Positions 30,782 through 41,981 are shown, counted from the stretch's first letter. The stretch: 64,000 nt of DNA from an endosymbiont 'TC1' of Trimyema compressum (GCF_001584725.1 NZ_CP014606.1:806001-870000), one strand, 5' to 3'. The notes: generated from the sequence alone by a model not told the origin. Translations and numbers: made by a program.

Positions 30782-32074
30782 CTATACCTCCTCAGTTCCT
30801 ACTAAATAATTTCCATTAACATTAATAATTTTTACAGGTATTATTTTATTCACTTTACACTGCTTACTGGAAAATTTAACACGTAAATAATTTTCACTAT
30901 AGCCTGTTGCTAAACCATCATTATTTTCTTCGACTAATACTAAAAGGGTTTTACCCACCATTTTTTTTAAAAACATTCCATGAAGTCTATCTTTAAGAAC
31001 TTTCATCTCAGAAGCCCTTTTATTTTTAACTACTTCGTCTACTTGCTCAGGAAAAGCAGCAGCTTTAGTTCCTTTTCTTTTAGAATATTTGAATATATGT
31101 AAATTATCTAAACCTATTTTTGAAATAAAATCCATGCTGTTTCTATGCTCTAACTCAGTTTCATATGGAAATCCTACCATGATATCGGTTGTCAATGAAA
31201 CATCTTTTTTAATAACCCTTATTTTCAATGCCACCTTCTCATAAAGGTCTTTTTCATAAGGCCTCTTCATTAATTTTAAAATAGTATCATCACCGCTTTG
31301 AAGTGAAAGATGTAGATGTGGCATTACTTTAGCACTGGCAAATACAGCTAGAAATTCATCACTTACTTCATTGGGGTCAAGTGATCCAAAGCGAATTCTT
31401 TTAATACCCTTAATCTCAATAATCTTATTAACTAAAGTAGCCAGAGTAGCTTTATTATTAAAATCCTTGCCATAGGCTCCTGTATGAATTCCCGTTAAAA
31501 CAACTTCTTGGTAACCCATTTGAGAAAGCTTCATTATCTCATTTATAATATCCTTTTCTTTTCTACTTCTAATAGGTCCTCTAGCAATTGGTATAATACA
31601 ATAAGTGCAAAAGCTTTCACAACCTTCTTCAATTTTAATAAAAGCCCGAGTTTTCTCAGTAGATACAAAGGGAAGTCCTTCAAAATCTCTTTCTTTAAAT
31701 ACATTAGAAACAACAGATTTTCTCTCACCTAATTCCAGTCCTTCAACTAAAGAAACCACTTGATTTCTATCTTTCATACCTAGTACTAAGTTAACTTCAG
31801 ACATTCCTAATAAATCACCAGGAGCTGTTTGAGCATAACAACCAGTTACTACAATAATTGCATCCTGATTATCTTTTTTTGCTTTTCTAATTAATTGTCT
31901 AGATTTGCTATCCGCTTTACTTGTCACAGTGCAAGTATGGATTATATATACATCAGCCTTCTCTTGAAAGTTCACAATCTCATATCCATCACTACTAAAA
32001 CAAGCTAATAGACCTTCTCCCTCACTTTGATTAACTCTACAACCTAGGGCAATCATGGCTACTTTTTTCTTCAT
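30782..32074 (-). CDS. mtaB: tRNA threonylcarbamoyladenosine methylthiotransferase MtaB
   Basis: Radical-SAM enzyme that adds a methylthio group to t6A37 of tRNAs. The 430-residue protein has the N-terminal UPF0004 domain with three cysteines (GCRVNQSEGE; CTVTSKAD; GCYAQ), the radical-SAM motif CESFCTYC, and a C-terminal TRAM domain. The length is typical. It sits between rsmE and the HIT gene, a common clostridial order (prmA-rsmE-mtaB). Confidence 0.95.
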   Translation of the reverse strand: MKKKVAMIALGCRVNQSEGEGLLACFSSDGYEIVNFQEKADVYIIHTCTVTSKADSKSRQLIRKAKKDNQDAIIVVTGCYAQTAPGDLLGMSEVNLVLGMKDRNQVVSLVEGLELGERKSVVSNVFKERDFEGLPFVSTEKTRAFIKIEEGCESFCTYCIIPIARGPIRSRKEKDIINEIMKLSQMGYQEVVLTGIHTGAYGKDFNNKATLATLVNKIIEIKGIKRIRFGSLDPNEVSDEFLAVFASAKVMPHLHLSLQSGDDTILKLMKRPYEKDLYEKVALKIRVIKKDVSLTTDIMVGFPYETELEHRNSMDFISKIGLDNLHIFKYSKRKGTKAAAFPEQVDEVVKNKRASEMKVLKDRLHGMFLKKMVGKTLLVLVEENNDGLATGYSENYLRVKFSSKQCKVNKIIPVKIINVNGNYLVGTEEV

Positions 32075-32809
32075 TATTCTAAATCCCCCAGTTCATACAT
32101 TACAATACTTACAGCGGCAATTGAAGCCGTTTCAGTTCTTAAAATTCTTTGTCCCAAAGATACAGAATAGCCTCCATTATTTTGTATTGCATTAACCTCT
32201 TCTTCCGTGAGTCCACCTTCTGGACCGACAATTAAATCAACAGCTTTAATGCCTTGATTTTTTAAATTTTCAAGAAGGGTGCTAAACTTTGGTCCTTCTT
32301 TTTCATAGAGTACTAGAGTGCTATTCTCTTTATTTTTATTTTTTAAATAATCCTCCAAAGTTTTTAGGGCTTCAATAGTAGGCACTCTATTGCGACCACA
32401 TTGCTTAACTGCAGCTAAAGCTATTTTCTGCCAGCGTTCCTTCTTATTTTTGGCTTTTTTCGAATCTATGCGAACAACTGAGTTGGTTAATAAAAAGGGT
32501 ACAATTTTATTAACCCCTAATTCTACGCACTTTTGAATAATTAATTCTAGCTTATCCCCCTTAGGATAGCCTTGATACAGAGTTACTAAAATATCCGGTT
32601 CCCTTGAGGGTAATACTTGTGGTTCAGCAATCAAAGTAGTGTTACTACTAATATCCTTTATTCTGCCTTTAAATAGTCTGTTTTCTGAATCAATAACCTC
32701 CACTTCACTATTTGTTTTTTCTCAATACATTTTTAAGATGATGATGTTCATCTCCTGTAAGCAAACAAGTATCCTTTACTACTTTTTCTGATACAAAAAA
32801 TCGCTCCAT
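32074..32809 (-). pseudogene. rsmE: 16S rRNA (uracil1498-N3)-methyltransferase, frameshifted near its N-terminus
   Basis: RsmE methylates U1498 in the 30S decoding region. From the ATG at 32809 the first 34 residues (MERFFVSEKVV...GDEHHHLKNVLRK) match the RsmE PUA-like start and then hit stop codons. The remaining about 209 residues (from VIDSENRLFKGRI to the end) continue in another frame. They include the SPOUT knot LIVGPEGGLTEEEV and LGQRILRTETA. One extra A in an A6 run near 32720 explains the break. A GTG at 32703 could give a shortened protein lacking part of the RNA-binding domain. Confidence 0.85.
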
Positions 32810-32810
32810 T

Positions 32811-33716
32811 TTAACCCTTTCTATATACAGCGGCAACCCAACCGTCTTCTTCTATTTTTTCTAGCAATAAAAATCCATCAGCTTGGAGTTTATTATTTGT
32901 TTCTTCCCACTTATCTAAAATAATACCAGAAGCAAAAAGCAGACCATTTTCTGCAAGCTTCTGATAGCCCTCACTGCTGAGGTCCATAATAATTGAAGCT
33001 ACAATATTCGCTAACAAAATATCGAATTTTTCATCTATATTATCTAATAAACTATTAACTTTGAATTCAACTTTTTGTTCTTCACCAATAAAATTATAGA
33101 ATAAATTTTCTTCAGCTGTTTTAATGGCTTGTCGATCATTATCTAAAACTAAAAGATACCCTGCTCCTAGCTTTAAAGCGCCAATACTAAGAATACCTGA
33201 ACCGCAGCCAATATCAGCCACTTTTTTATTTTTAAAATCATATTTTTCCATTAATTTTAAAATATTTTTTGTAGTAGCATGAGTACCAGTACCAAAAGCA
33301 ATTCCAGGATCAATTTCAATAACCAGTTCATCATCTATGGGACTATAAACTTCCCATGAGGGCACAACTACAAAACGATTGCCAACTTTACTCGTATGAA
33401 AATATTCCTTGTAAGCCGTTAAGAAAGAATAGTCTTTTATTGTTTTTACTGAATCTATTGGAAAAAGTTTATTAAGAATTTTTTCATTTTCTAGATACTT
33501 GTCTTTTTTTATATAGGCTTTTAAGGTAACATTATTAGATGTAGTTTGTGTCAAACGTTGGTAATCAATATAATCTCCATCGATTAAATTTATTTCATCA
33601 GAAGTTAATGATTCAATAATTTCAATTCCATCTATCCCATAATTATATAATTCATCGATTAATACATCTTTATCTATTTTATTTGTAGTCAGTATTAATT
33701 CATTATAAATATTCAA
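32811..33716 (-). CDS. prmA: Ribosomal protein L11 methyltransferase
   Basis: Methylates ribosomal protein L11. About 302 residues from a TTG start at 33716 (GGGAGGGG site), which gives the family start NIYNELILTT. The C-terminal class I domain has DPGIAFGTGTHATT, the SAM motif DIGCGSGILSIGA and the catalytic-region NIVASI. An upstream start at 33752 is open but lies before the ribosome binding site. It is followed directly by the frameshifted rsmE. Confidence 0.93.
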   Translation of the reverse strand: MNIYNELILTTNKIDKDVLIDELYNYGIDGIEIIESLTSDEINLIDGDYIDYQRLTQTTSNNVTLKAYIKKDKYLENEKILNKLFPIDSVKTIKDYSFLTAYKEYFHTSKVGNRFVVVPSWEVYSPIDDELVIEIDPGIAFGTGTHATTKNILKLMEKYDFKNKKVADIGCGSGILSIGALKLGAGYLLVLDNDRQAIKTAEENLFYNFIGEEQKVEFKVNSLLDNIDEKFDILLANIVASIIMDLSSEGYQKLAENGLLFASGIILDKWEETNNKLQADGFLLLEKIEEDGWVAAVYRKG

Positions 33717-33767
33717 TCTCAACCCCTCCCATAACTTTCTTAATTTTATCATATATCAGCTTATTAA

Positions 33768-33798
33768 AAAAGGACTGATAGGCTATATCAATCCTTTT
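33768..33798 (-). terminator. Terminator after the antiporter relic
   Basis: AAAAGGACTGATA / TATCAATCCTTTT with a 5-base loop and one mismatch, located between the end of the antiporter relic and the start of prmA. It could work in both directions. Confidence 0.7.
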
Positions 33799-33873
33799 AT
33801 CAGTTTATTTTTAAATATCATCTTCATCTAATAAAATCATTTCATCAACTGATTAACCGTTTTAAAGAATAAG

Positions 33874-35834
33874 CTATTTTATGAGTAATTTCACCTTTTT
33901 CCAAAAGTATTTGAACGCCGTCTCTTTCAATTGAAGTGCTTTAACTTGATTTTTGAAAGTTTTATCCTCAATATTTCTATTCTTAATTAATTCAGTTCTT
34001 TTTGTATAATGATTAATACTAATTAAAGCTTCTTTTCTATTTTTCTCAGTTTCTATTTTTTTAATAGCATCAATACCTTCTTGAGCTAAAATAATATCTG
34101 TTGCTCTAAATTCACCAAAGAGTTTATGATGTTTTTTAAGAAGATCATCAATTCTCACCACATTATTTTCAATAGCCTTTTTAATCCCTTTGCCAGTAAA
34201 TAATAGCTTTATACCTCCCCAAATCCTCCTAATGAATGATGCAAAAGAATGGGTAATTCTTTCTTTGAAATAAAATTTAAAATTTTTTCTACTTGAGGAG
34301 ACACTTTGCCTTCTTTGACTAATTCATATAATTTTTTTCCTCAGCCTCAATACCTACTCGTTGAAGATGATTCAATACTTTTCGTGAGGAACTCTTTCCA
34401 ACACCTTGTTCAATATAAACTAGTTGTTCATCTAAATTTTTTACAACAATATTAGTAGCTAAGTGATTTTCCTTAGTTGCTTGTTTTAAAAGAATATCGA
34501 TGGCTCTCTCTGTAATATAATGATTAGCCACATCTAGTGACATTGATTCAACTGGATTATGAACCTCTTTTTTAACAAAAAAGTGGTATTAGAAATATTG
34601 CCATTATAAAACTCAAGAGAATCACACCAGTAGCAATAAAAATTATAGTATTTCTAAAGGGCAATGGTGTCCCATCATTTAAGAGAAAAGGTAAGGATAA
34701 TACAGTCGCTAAGGTAATGGTACCATGGATTCCTCCCAAGGCAGCAATAAATGAATAACGTGATCTTGCATGTTTACCAGCAAAAAAATCAATATGACTC
34801 CTATTATATTTACAACTGGGCGAAATGAATTTTCTATATAATAAAAATACCCACAAGAAACGTATTATAAATAAGAAAGCCATAATAATAAAGATAAGTG
34901 TAACAACTTGCCAAACTGGAATTTCACCACTTTTATATAATCCTACATAAACAGAAGGCAATAAAAATCCAAGAAGTACGAAAACTAATCCATTTAATAA
35001 ATAGCCTAAAACTGAGCGCATATTATTTGTAACTATTTGTAACTTTGTTGTAGTTTGTTGTAATCTATCTCTTTCGATACCATGAATAATCCCAGCAGTA
35101 ACAACAGTTAATATGCTTGATAAGCCTAAAAACTCTCCTGCTATATAAATAAGAAAAGGAGTAATCAATTGAATTGCTACCAAAGAATTAACTTCTTCAA
35201 ATCCATGTCGCCTAAGCAGAAGTCGACCACTAACAAAAAGATAACCTAAAACAATTCCTAGAAGAATACCCCCCCATAGACATTAACATAAACTCTCCTG
35301 AAGCATCAATTGGTGAGAAAAAACCAGTTAATAATACGCCTACAGCAACTTTAGAAACCACTAGCCCTGCTGCATCATTTAATAAGGATTCTCCCTCAAG
35401 TATAGGTAATAATCCTCGTGGCAAAGACATACCCCTTACAATAGATTTTACGGAAACTGCATCAGTAGGCGATAAGATAGCAGATAGAGCAAATGTTAAA
35501 ACTAATGGCATCATAGGTAAAAGTTCATGAATAAAAAACCCAAGCCAATTACTGTTACTAAAACGAGACCAACTACCATTAAACCGATGGGTCTTTTGTA
35601 ACGCCACAAAGCTTTTCTTGATGCATTATATCCACCCCAAAATAAAATAGGCGCAATTATAACTATCATGAAAATTTCAGGTTCAAAATCTAGTGTTAAA
35701 GGTAACGGTGACATTGAAACCAATAACCCTAATATAATCTGAAATACAGGCAAAGGAACTTTAGGAAATATTCTATTTAAGATAGTAGATAAAACAATTA
35801 ATAATAAGGAAAATAAAGTAATAACAGCATTCAA
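33874..35834 (-). pseudogene. Na+/H+ antiporter, CPA1/NhaP type, broken
   Basis: CPA1 antiporters exchange sodium for protons across the membrane. The start at 35834 opens with hydrophobic helices (VPLPVFQIILGLLVS), then SPTDAVSVKSI and LEGESLLNDAAGLV, which contain the ND-type ion-binding residues of the family. The middle ALGGIHGTITLATVLSLP is in another frame, and a long soluble C-terminal region (33874-34543) follows in further frames. Breaks fall near 35510, 35230, 34560, 34320 and 34165. The whole is about 650 codons, the length of NhaP proteins with a cytosolic tail. No intact product is expected. Confidence 0.85.
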
Positions 35835-36467
35835 ACTATCACCTCTTGCAAAATAATATCTATATTATTATACAATTTTCTCCTATATAAATAATATACT
35901 ATAAAAAAATTCAAAGTTTCTAATAATCTTGTAATGGCAAAAGCGTTTTATTAAAACAAATTGAAAGCCGAGAGGAAGCAAATATGTTCATAAAAATATT
36001 TTCAACAACTTTAAAGCTTATTCATACCTTTTGAACCAAATAATTGGACTTCGCTTTAAAATAAAGTATAAAAAATCAGTATGACAGTTGTATTTTCTAA
36101 GATTTTTAGATTTCATGTTCTGGAACTTAATCATCTAGTGTATATCGTATTAGGTATTATAATGTTTAAATGCTTTAGTAATGCTATAAATTCTGCAATG
36201 ACTTACGTAGAAGCGAATTTTCAGTTAACGACAATTGTTAAAGGAGCACCAATAACACCAGCGCCCCCTATTCCTTTATCTGTTGATTTTGGGCTTTAAA
36301 AAATATTATCCTACATATCTTTCGTGATGAGTTCGAAGGCTTTTCTCAATTGTAGCATGGCTTGATTATAGTAAAGTTATCATGCCTGGTTCAACTGATT
36401 ATGTATGCTAAAAATATTATGAAAATCAAATGAATCCCCCTAAATAAGAAATTAATTTTAACGCCAT
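35835..36467. other. Long region without a recognisable gene
   Basis: About 630 AT-rich bases between the antiporter relic and the DUF169 relic. A 72-codon plus-strand open frame (36081-36299) has no ribosome binding site and no recognisable domain. On the minus strand one frame gives DKGIGGAGVIGAPLTIV (near 36230-36280) between stops, which looks like a membrane-protein glycine-rich loop and may be the last trace of an eroded gene. I cannot assign it. Confidence 0.4.
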
Positions 36468-37281
36468 TTAATAAGGTCCATTTAAATTTAAATTTAAGGA
36501 TTTACCTTTTTCATCAAAACGATTCTTTATTTCTCTTTTTCTCTTCTTAATATCAGTTCCGTCTATAGTTGCCATAACCCCTTCAACCGTATTAAGAAAT
36601 AAATCAAAAGGTAGCTCCATAGCCATTTCATCATCTTTCCATCTTGAAAGCAAACTTGTGCTTGGGCAAAAAGCACTAATATTTACGCCTCCAGTTAAAT
36701 ATGGCACTACTGTTAATTCAGAACAAATAGCTTGCATTGCTCCGTAATCAATATTAGGTTAAGACCATTATGATAACCTATGCCTTGGTTTAAACGCATA
36801 ATTTGATAAGGATTACCCACTAAAATAACTACATCAGGTGCTTCAGTAAAGTTCTTTAAAGCATTTACTTCAATACCATAGGTATTATGCTCATCATACA
36901 TACTTTTATAATATTACTTCTCATTCTTCTAGCAGCGCTTCTACTCTTATATAAATTATAGGAATAATATTCAAGTCCAGATTCAATTCTATCAGTACTT
37001 GCCTCTGAACCTAAAGCAGTTGTAGCCCCATCACAACTGTGATGACAAAGCATAGATTTGAAACCTCAACCTCTACTGGATTTCTCTATCATCATGCAAT
37101 AGGACAAATGACCAATAACTTCATTTAACTTACTTTTCCCATATTCTTCTTCTGTAAATAGAAAACGAATGCCCACTGGCTCTCTTTTCAAGTCCAGCGC
37201 TAATGTAACATCTTCAATTCCATCTAATGCTTCTTTCTTGTTATAAACTTCAATTTTCCCTGTTCCCTTTTTATACGGCAT
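36468..37281 (-). pseudogene. DUF169 family protein, broken
   Basis: Fragments in order resemble the DUF169 family: EPVGIRFLFTEEEYG, then YDEHNTYGIEVNALKNF, PDVVILVGNPYQIMRLNQG and a final C-terminal segment ELPFDLFLNTVEGV. The family is uncharacterised. The start ATG at 37281 has an AAGGAGG site. The frame breaks near 37066, 36990, 36890 and 36730, so at least four lesions are present. It follows the ecfT relic with overlapping stop and start codons and was probably co-transcribed with the ECF transporter. Confidence 0.75.
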
Positions 37282-37282
37282 T

Positions 37283-38008
37283 TTATTTGCCTCCTTTCAA
37301 TCCTAAGCTAAATCCCAAACCTTCAAAATTTATTGCTATAAATAAAATGATTGTTATAAATATTATAACTGCAAAAAGGACAGCATAATCTTTTTTTTGA
37401 TAGTTAAGCGCGCTATCCTTGTAGGCTCTAAACCCCTACTATCCATTGCTAAGGCTCATGGCAGAGGCTAAGAGGGGAATCAAGTATGAAGGAGAGTTCT
37501 TAAGTGTAGATAAGAAGGTATGGCCAATACCTTCTCCTCTCATTTCCTTCTCTAAAGCTATTTTTTTAATTCATCACTAAAAGTAGGTAAAAAACGGTAG
37601 GCTGCTAAAAATGAATATCCAATAACATAAGGCACCCTAAATTGCTGAATCATACTCATTACAAAATCCCGAGGTTCAGTTGTCAGAACAAATCCAACTG
37701 ACATTAATGAAAAATTAATAATTCTTAAGCCAATTGAAATACAAGGAATCATTTGACTTTCCGAAAAACCATTTGCAAACCAAAGGAAAAAAGCTAATGA
37801 AATACCAAAGAGTAAAAAAGGTAACAACCTTTTAAATAATCTTACTGTATTAATATTTCCTAAAATAACAATAACTAAAAAACATTAAAGATACAATAGG
37901 GATAAATAAGCCATGAGTAATGGTTATAACTACTGTCATTAATATCATAATTACAATTTTGATAGTTGGGTTTACCTCTTTTAAGAAAGAAGCATTAATA
38001 TATCCCAT
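37283..38008 (-). pseudogene. ECF transporter transmembrane (T) component, broken
   Basis: The ATG at 38008 follows GGAGG. The start NASFLKEVNPTIKIVIMILM, the central FRVPYVIGYSFLAAYRFLPTF and the late ALAMDSRGLEPTR are classic EcfT features; the coupling-helix ARG-type motifs that contact the ATPases are partly lost. Frames change near 37865, and there are stops near 37555, 37500 and 37430. The T component connects the substrate-binding S protein with the ATPases in ECF importers. It overlaps the end of the ATPase relic upstream. Confidence 0.85.
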
Positions 38009-39692
38009 AGCATTCCGCCTCCTTCAAATATTGATAAAGCTGTTGCAAACTTACAATAGATTTCTGGTTATTCTCTGAAACCCCCAATAAATCCTTAATT
38101 TAATACCAATAAGGCTTTTCTAAGTGACTTTCCGAAGTAAATCATCTTCAAAAAATAAAGCTTCTATTGGACCATCAAATACCTTTAAACCTTGATTAAG
38201 AACTAAAGCTCTATTACAAAAACTGCCTACTAATTCCATATCATGAGTTATTACAATAACTGTAACACCCAGCTCTTCATTTATAAACTTCATATAGTCT
38301 AAAAGTTCATTTTGATTTTCTTCATCCTGTCCAAAAGTAGGCTCATCTAAAATTAGCAATTCTTGACCTGTAATTAACATTGCCGCAACACTTAATCTTC
38401 TTTTTGACCTTGACTTAATAAATATGGATTGGCTTTTCTTTGATTTTCCGAATTAAATTGTTTAATAAAATTATCTACTTTAGCAACTTTTTCTTCTTTT
38501 GACATTTTAAATTTTTTAAGACTATAGTAGAGCTCTTCTTCTACAACATAGCTAACAAACTGCCACTCTGTATTCTGAAAAACCAAACCAGCTTTATGAA
38601 AGAAATCTTTCTTTTTATAAGATTTAATTGGTTTGCCATCTAACCTAATGGAGCCTTCATAATTTCTATATAAATGCAACATTACATGAGATAAAGTTGA
38701 TTTTCCTGCACCATTTGGTCCTAAAATAGCCATAAAATCTCCTCTATTTACAGTAAATGAAATATCTTTCAAAATAGGCTTGTTCTTAATAGAGTAACAA
38801 AGGGATTCCGCTTCTAATATAGGTTTTTTAAATCTATATTTTGATTGTTAATACACGTTTTTAAGGCATGTGCTGGATGGGATTTAATATAGGCTACTAT
38901 TTCTCCCTGAGTTAAAGGTATATTTTTTTCATCTTCATGTTTTAAATACTGGAGAAGTTCTAATCCCTTAGGTAAATAAATACCCTCAGAGCTTTTATTT
39001 TTTAATAGTTCTTTTAAAACTTCTTCCTTACTACCTTTAGCACTAATTTCACCATCTGTATTTAAAACAACAATATTATCAATAATTTCAATTAAAAACT
39101 CTAAAATAATAATTGTTTTATTATGTTCTTCCTTAAGTTTTTTGATTAACTTAAAAATCATTTTGCGATAGTGTACATCTAAATTTGATGTTGGTTCATC
39201 AAAAATAAGAATCTCTGGATTTAAAGACAATACTGAAGCAATTGCTACTCTCTGTTTTTCACCACCAGATAATGCATTTAAGCTTCGATGTCTTAAATGC
39301 TCAATTTCTAAAATTTTTAAAGTTTCATCGATACTCTTATCCATATCATGGTAAAATTTCAAATTTTCCATACCAAAAAGCAACTCATCTTCTACTGTGA
39401 AAGTAGCAAACTGAGTATCTGGATCTTGAAACACTAAACCAATTTGAGGGGCTAAAACACTTGGTTCTAGCCCCTTGATTGATATATTATTATTTGAAAT
39501 ATCTCCTGCTACATGTCCACTTATAGAGTGGGGTATAAGGCCTTTTAAAATATACATAAGACTGCTTTTACCACAACCACTTGGACCAAGTAGTAGATTT
39601 ACTTCACCTGTATTAAAGGTATAAGATATATTTTTTAAAACCAGTTTGTTTTTAGAGTATCCTAATGATAAATCTCTGATTTTTATACTCAC
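37995..39692 (-). pseudogene. ECF transporter double ATPase (YkoD-like), broken
   Basis: Two ABC ATPase modules lie in one original gene of about 560 codons. The first (39692-38814, 292 residues) is complete: Walker A GPSGCGKSS, signature LSGGEKQRVAIA and Walker B LIFDEPTSNLD. A one-base loss in an A6 run near 38825 breaks the frame before the second module, which has GPNGAGKST near 38730. A stop or shift near 38390 falls at the signature (LLSQGQKED), and EPTFGQ is near 38330. The tail carries one more shift near 38110. The first module may still be made alone. Confidence 0.85.
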
Positions 39693-39701
39693 ATTAAGCT
39701 C

Positions 39702-40202
39702 CTAATGCTCTTCTGTTTTAACCACTCCAGCTTTACGTAATCCCTTTGCTATTAACATAGCTAAGCCCCCACCGATTATTAAAGCACTTAGAATACGAAT
39801 AATAATAACGACTAACAAAGTTCCAATAGGCAATAAGTTATATCCAAATATAAAGTAATCTCTGATTGTTACAAATAATGTAATGAAAAGAGCCCTTAAA
39901 GTAAAGGATCCAATCCCGAAGTTATTGTATTTTCTAATGCCAAAACCAACTTCAGCACCAGCCCCTTGTAATAAGCCTGCTACTACAATGTTAATACCAT
40001 AAGGGCTACCTACTAGAATGTTAACTACTGCCGTAATTACACTGCCTAAAACTGCTGAACCAGGTTTTCTAACAACACACATTGGAACTAAGGCAGATAG
40101 ACAATATAAGCCAAAAGTTATAATAGACTGTCTAGAGCCAGAAAGAATACACCGAAAACTACACCTATTAATGCGACTACTACAAAATCTCTTGTTGACC
40201 AA
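39702..40202 (-). pseudogene. ECF transporter S component, YkoE-like, probably frameshifted
   Basis: The C-terminal part, VVRKPGSAVLGSVITAVVN, LVGSPYGINIVVAGLLQGAG and AEVGFGIRKYNNFG, matches YkoE-type substrate-binding subunits, usually linked to thiamine or hydroxymethylpyrimidine. A TTG start at 40202 with an AGGAGG site opens a 166-codon frame. Its first 26 codons are out of register, because the family-like start STRDFVVVALIGVVFGVFF is in a neighbouring frame up to about 40125. Two shifts that cancel each other are the simplest explanation. If translated, the first membrane helix would be scrambled. Confidence 0.7.
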
Positions 40203-40333
40203 CTTTCCTCCTAAAATTTACTCTCATGCAATTATATGCCATATTAGGTCTTATTACAATATGAACCCTTTAATTTATTACTGTTATAAAATAATATGAT
40301 AATGTTTTCATTATTATAAATTTTATTTAATAC

Positions 40334-40369
40334 AAAAGAGACTAAAAGAAAACACTTTTAGTCTCTTTT
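40334..40369 (-). terminator. Terminator after the 107-residue membrane protein gene
   Basis: AAAAGAGACTAAAAG / CTTTTAGTCTCTTTT, a perfect 15-base stem with a 6-base loop. Confidence 0.85.
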
Positions 40370-40384
40370 CCCTTTTCACCACTA

Positions 40385-40708
40385 TTAATTGTTTATTGGT
40401 TTAGCAACATAATATATCATAATAATAGCAAAAACAAATGAAATAATTGCCCAAATCCAATTACCTGCTATTAAAACAACAACACCTGCAATCGTATAAA
40501 AAATTGCTGCAAAAGTTAAAGCTACTCGACTGCTATTCCCTGCTAAAGCTAAAATACCAGCAATAACAAATAATATACAAAGAATCATAATGGCCATAGC
40601 TGATCCGAAGTTTGATAAATCAACTACTGTCATAACTCCTGAGGCACAGGATTGAATCATTGCTACAAATGCTAAAATCACACTAAAAGCACCAACCAGT
40701 ACACGCAT
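40385..40708 (-). CDS. Small four-helix membrane protein of unknown function
   Basis: A 107-residue protein starting at the ATG at 40708 with a GGAGGTGG site. It has about four hydrophobic helices and very few charged residues: VLVGAFSVILAFVAMIQ, a middle AMAIMILCILFVIAGIL, and helices near the C-terminus. SCASG follows the first helix, but no leader cleavage can be claimed. It is a single gene with its own terminator, between the broken ECF cluster and dnaJ. I do not recognise the family with certainty, and no function can be given. Confidence 0.7.
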   Translation of the reverse strand: MRVLVGAFSVILAFVAMIQSCASGVMTVVDLSNFGSAMAIMILCILFVIAGILALAGNSSRVALTFAAIFYTIAGVVVLIAGNWIWAIISFVFAIIMIYYVAKPINN

Positions 40709-40788
40709 AATACCACCTCCATACATCAATTTAGCATGCATATATTATACTATACTGTTTTTACTCCTTCAAGTTAAGTAATAAAATA

Positions 40789-40816
40789 ATGGTAGACACA
40801 ATTTTGTATCTACCAT
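40789..40816 (-). terminator. Terminator after dnaJ
   Basis: ATGGTAGACAC / GTATCTACCAT hairpin with a 6-base loop and T-rich flank, 13 bases after the dnaJ stop. Confidence 0.75.
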
Positions 40817-40829
40817 CTTTAACTTTAAA

Positions 40830-41981
40830 TTATTCATTTAAATCTCCTGAAAAGAAGTCTTTAACTTTATCAAAAACTTTTTTCTCTTTTTTAGGTTTGT
40901 AATTAAGAGGTTTATCTAATATTAAATCCCCTAATTCCTTCATTTTACTTCTTTGTTCTTTGTTTAAATGAGTTGGTACAACTACTTTTACATATACATA
41001 ATGACTACCAAAAGAACCACTCTTCATTTTTTGAATACCTTTATCTTTTAAACGGAAAGTAGAGCCAAATTGAGTACCTTCTGGAATAGTAAGTGGTTCC
41101 ATTCCATGAATAGTCTCCACTTCAATTTCATCTCCTAGAGCCGCTTGAACCATATTTATTTTGATCTCTGAATAGACATCATTACTATCTCTCTTAAATG
41201 TTTTATGGTTTTGAATTCTAATTAGCACATACAAGTCACCATAGCTACCGCCGTTTATACCTGCATCACCTTCTCCAGAAATTCGAATTCTTGCTCCATC
41301 AAATATTCCTGCTGGAATGGTAACATGTATAGTTCTTTCTTTTTTGACTCTGCCTTTACCTCTACAGTTTGTACAAGGGTCACTAATTATTTCACCTGTA
41401 CCATGACAGGTTGGGCAGGTTCTCATAGTCTGAAAAAAGCCCATTGATGACATAACTTGCCCAATACCACCGCAGGTAGGACACGTTTCTTTACTTGTGC
41501 CAGGTTTTGCCCCAGAGCCATTACAAACATCACAGGTATCTTCCCTATGAATTACAAAATCTTTTTCAGTTCCAAAAGCAGCATCCATAAAACTAATAGT
41601 CATTTGGTAGGTTAGGTCATCACCTCTAATTGGTCCTTGTTGGCGACGACCACCGCGACGTCCTCCACCACCAAAGATATTTTCAAAAATATCACCAAAA
41701 CCTCCGAAGTTAAAGTCTTCAAAGCCAGCATCTCCAGCGCCGCCAAAACCACCTGCATTATTAAAATCAATATGATCATATTGATCATATTGGCTTCTTT
41801 TTGAAGCGTCTCCAACAACATCATAAGCTTCTTGAATTTCTTTAAACTTCTCTGGGGCTTCTGCCTCTTTATTTAAATCCGGATGATATTTTTTAGATAG
41901 TTTTCTATAGGCTTTTTTTATATCGTCCTCAGAGGCATCTTTACTGACGCCTAGGACTTCATAATAATCTCTCTTACTCAA
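40830..41981 (-). CDS. dnaJ: Chaperone protein DnaJ
   Basis: Co-chaperone that delivers substrates to DnaK and stimulates its ATPase. The 383-residue type I protein has a J domain with HPD (KYHPDL, about residues 32-37), a Gly-rich region, four CxxCxGxG zinc repeats ([32 protein letters not shown]) and the C-terminal substrate domain. It is the last gene of hrcA-grpE-dnaK-dnaJ, separated from dnaK by about 80 bases that contain a hairpin. Confidence 0.97.
   Translation of the reverse strand: MSKRDYYEVLGVSKDASEDDIKKAYRKLSKKYHPDLNKEAEAPEKFKEIQEAYDVVGDASKRSQYDQYDHIDFNNAGGFGGAGDAGFEDFNFGGFGDIFENIFGGGGRRGGRRQQGPIRGDDLTYQMTISFMDAAFGTEKDFVIHREDTCDVCNGSGAKPGTSKETCPTCGGIGQVMSSMGFFQTMRTCPTCHGTGEIISDPCTNCRGKGRVKKERTIHVTIPAGIFDGARIRISGEGDAGINGGSYGDLYVLIRIQNHKTFKRDSNDVYSEIKINMVQAALGDEIEVETIHGMEPLTIPEGTQFGSTFRLKDKGIQKMKSGSFGSHYVYVKVVVPTHLNKEQRSKMKELGDLILDKPLNYKPKKEKKVFDKVKDFFSGDLNE

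Noticed and set aside
36081-36299. 72-residue plus-strand open frame as a gene
   Set aside because: No ribosome binding site, no recognisable domain, and the composition is like random AT-rich sequence.
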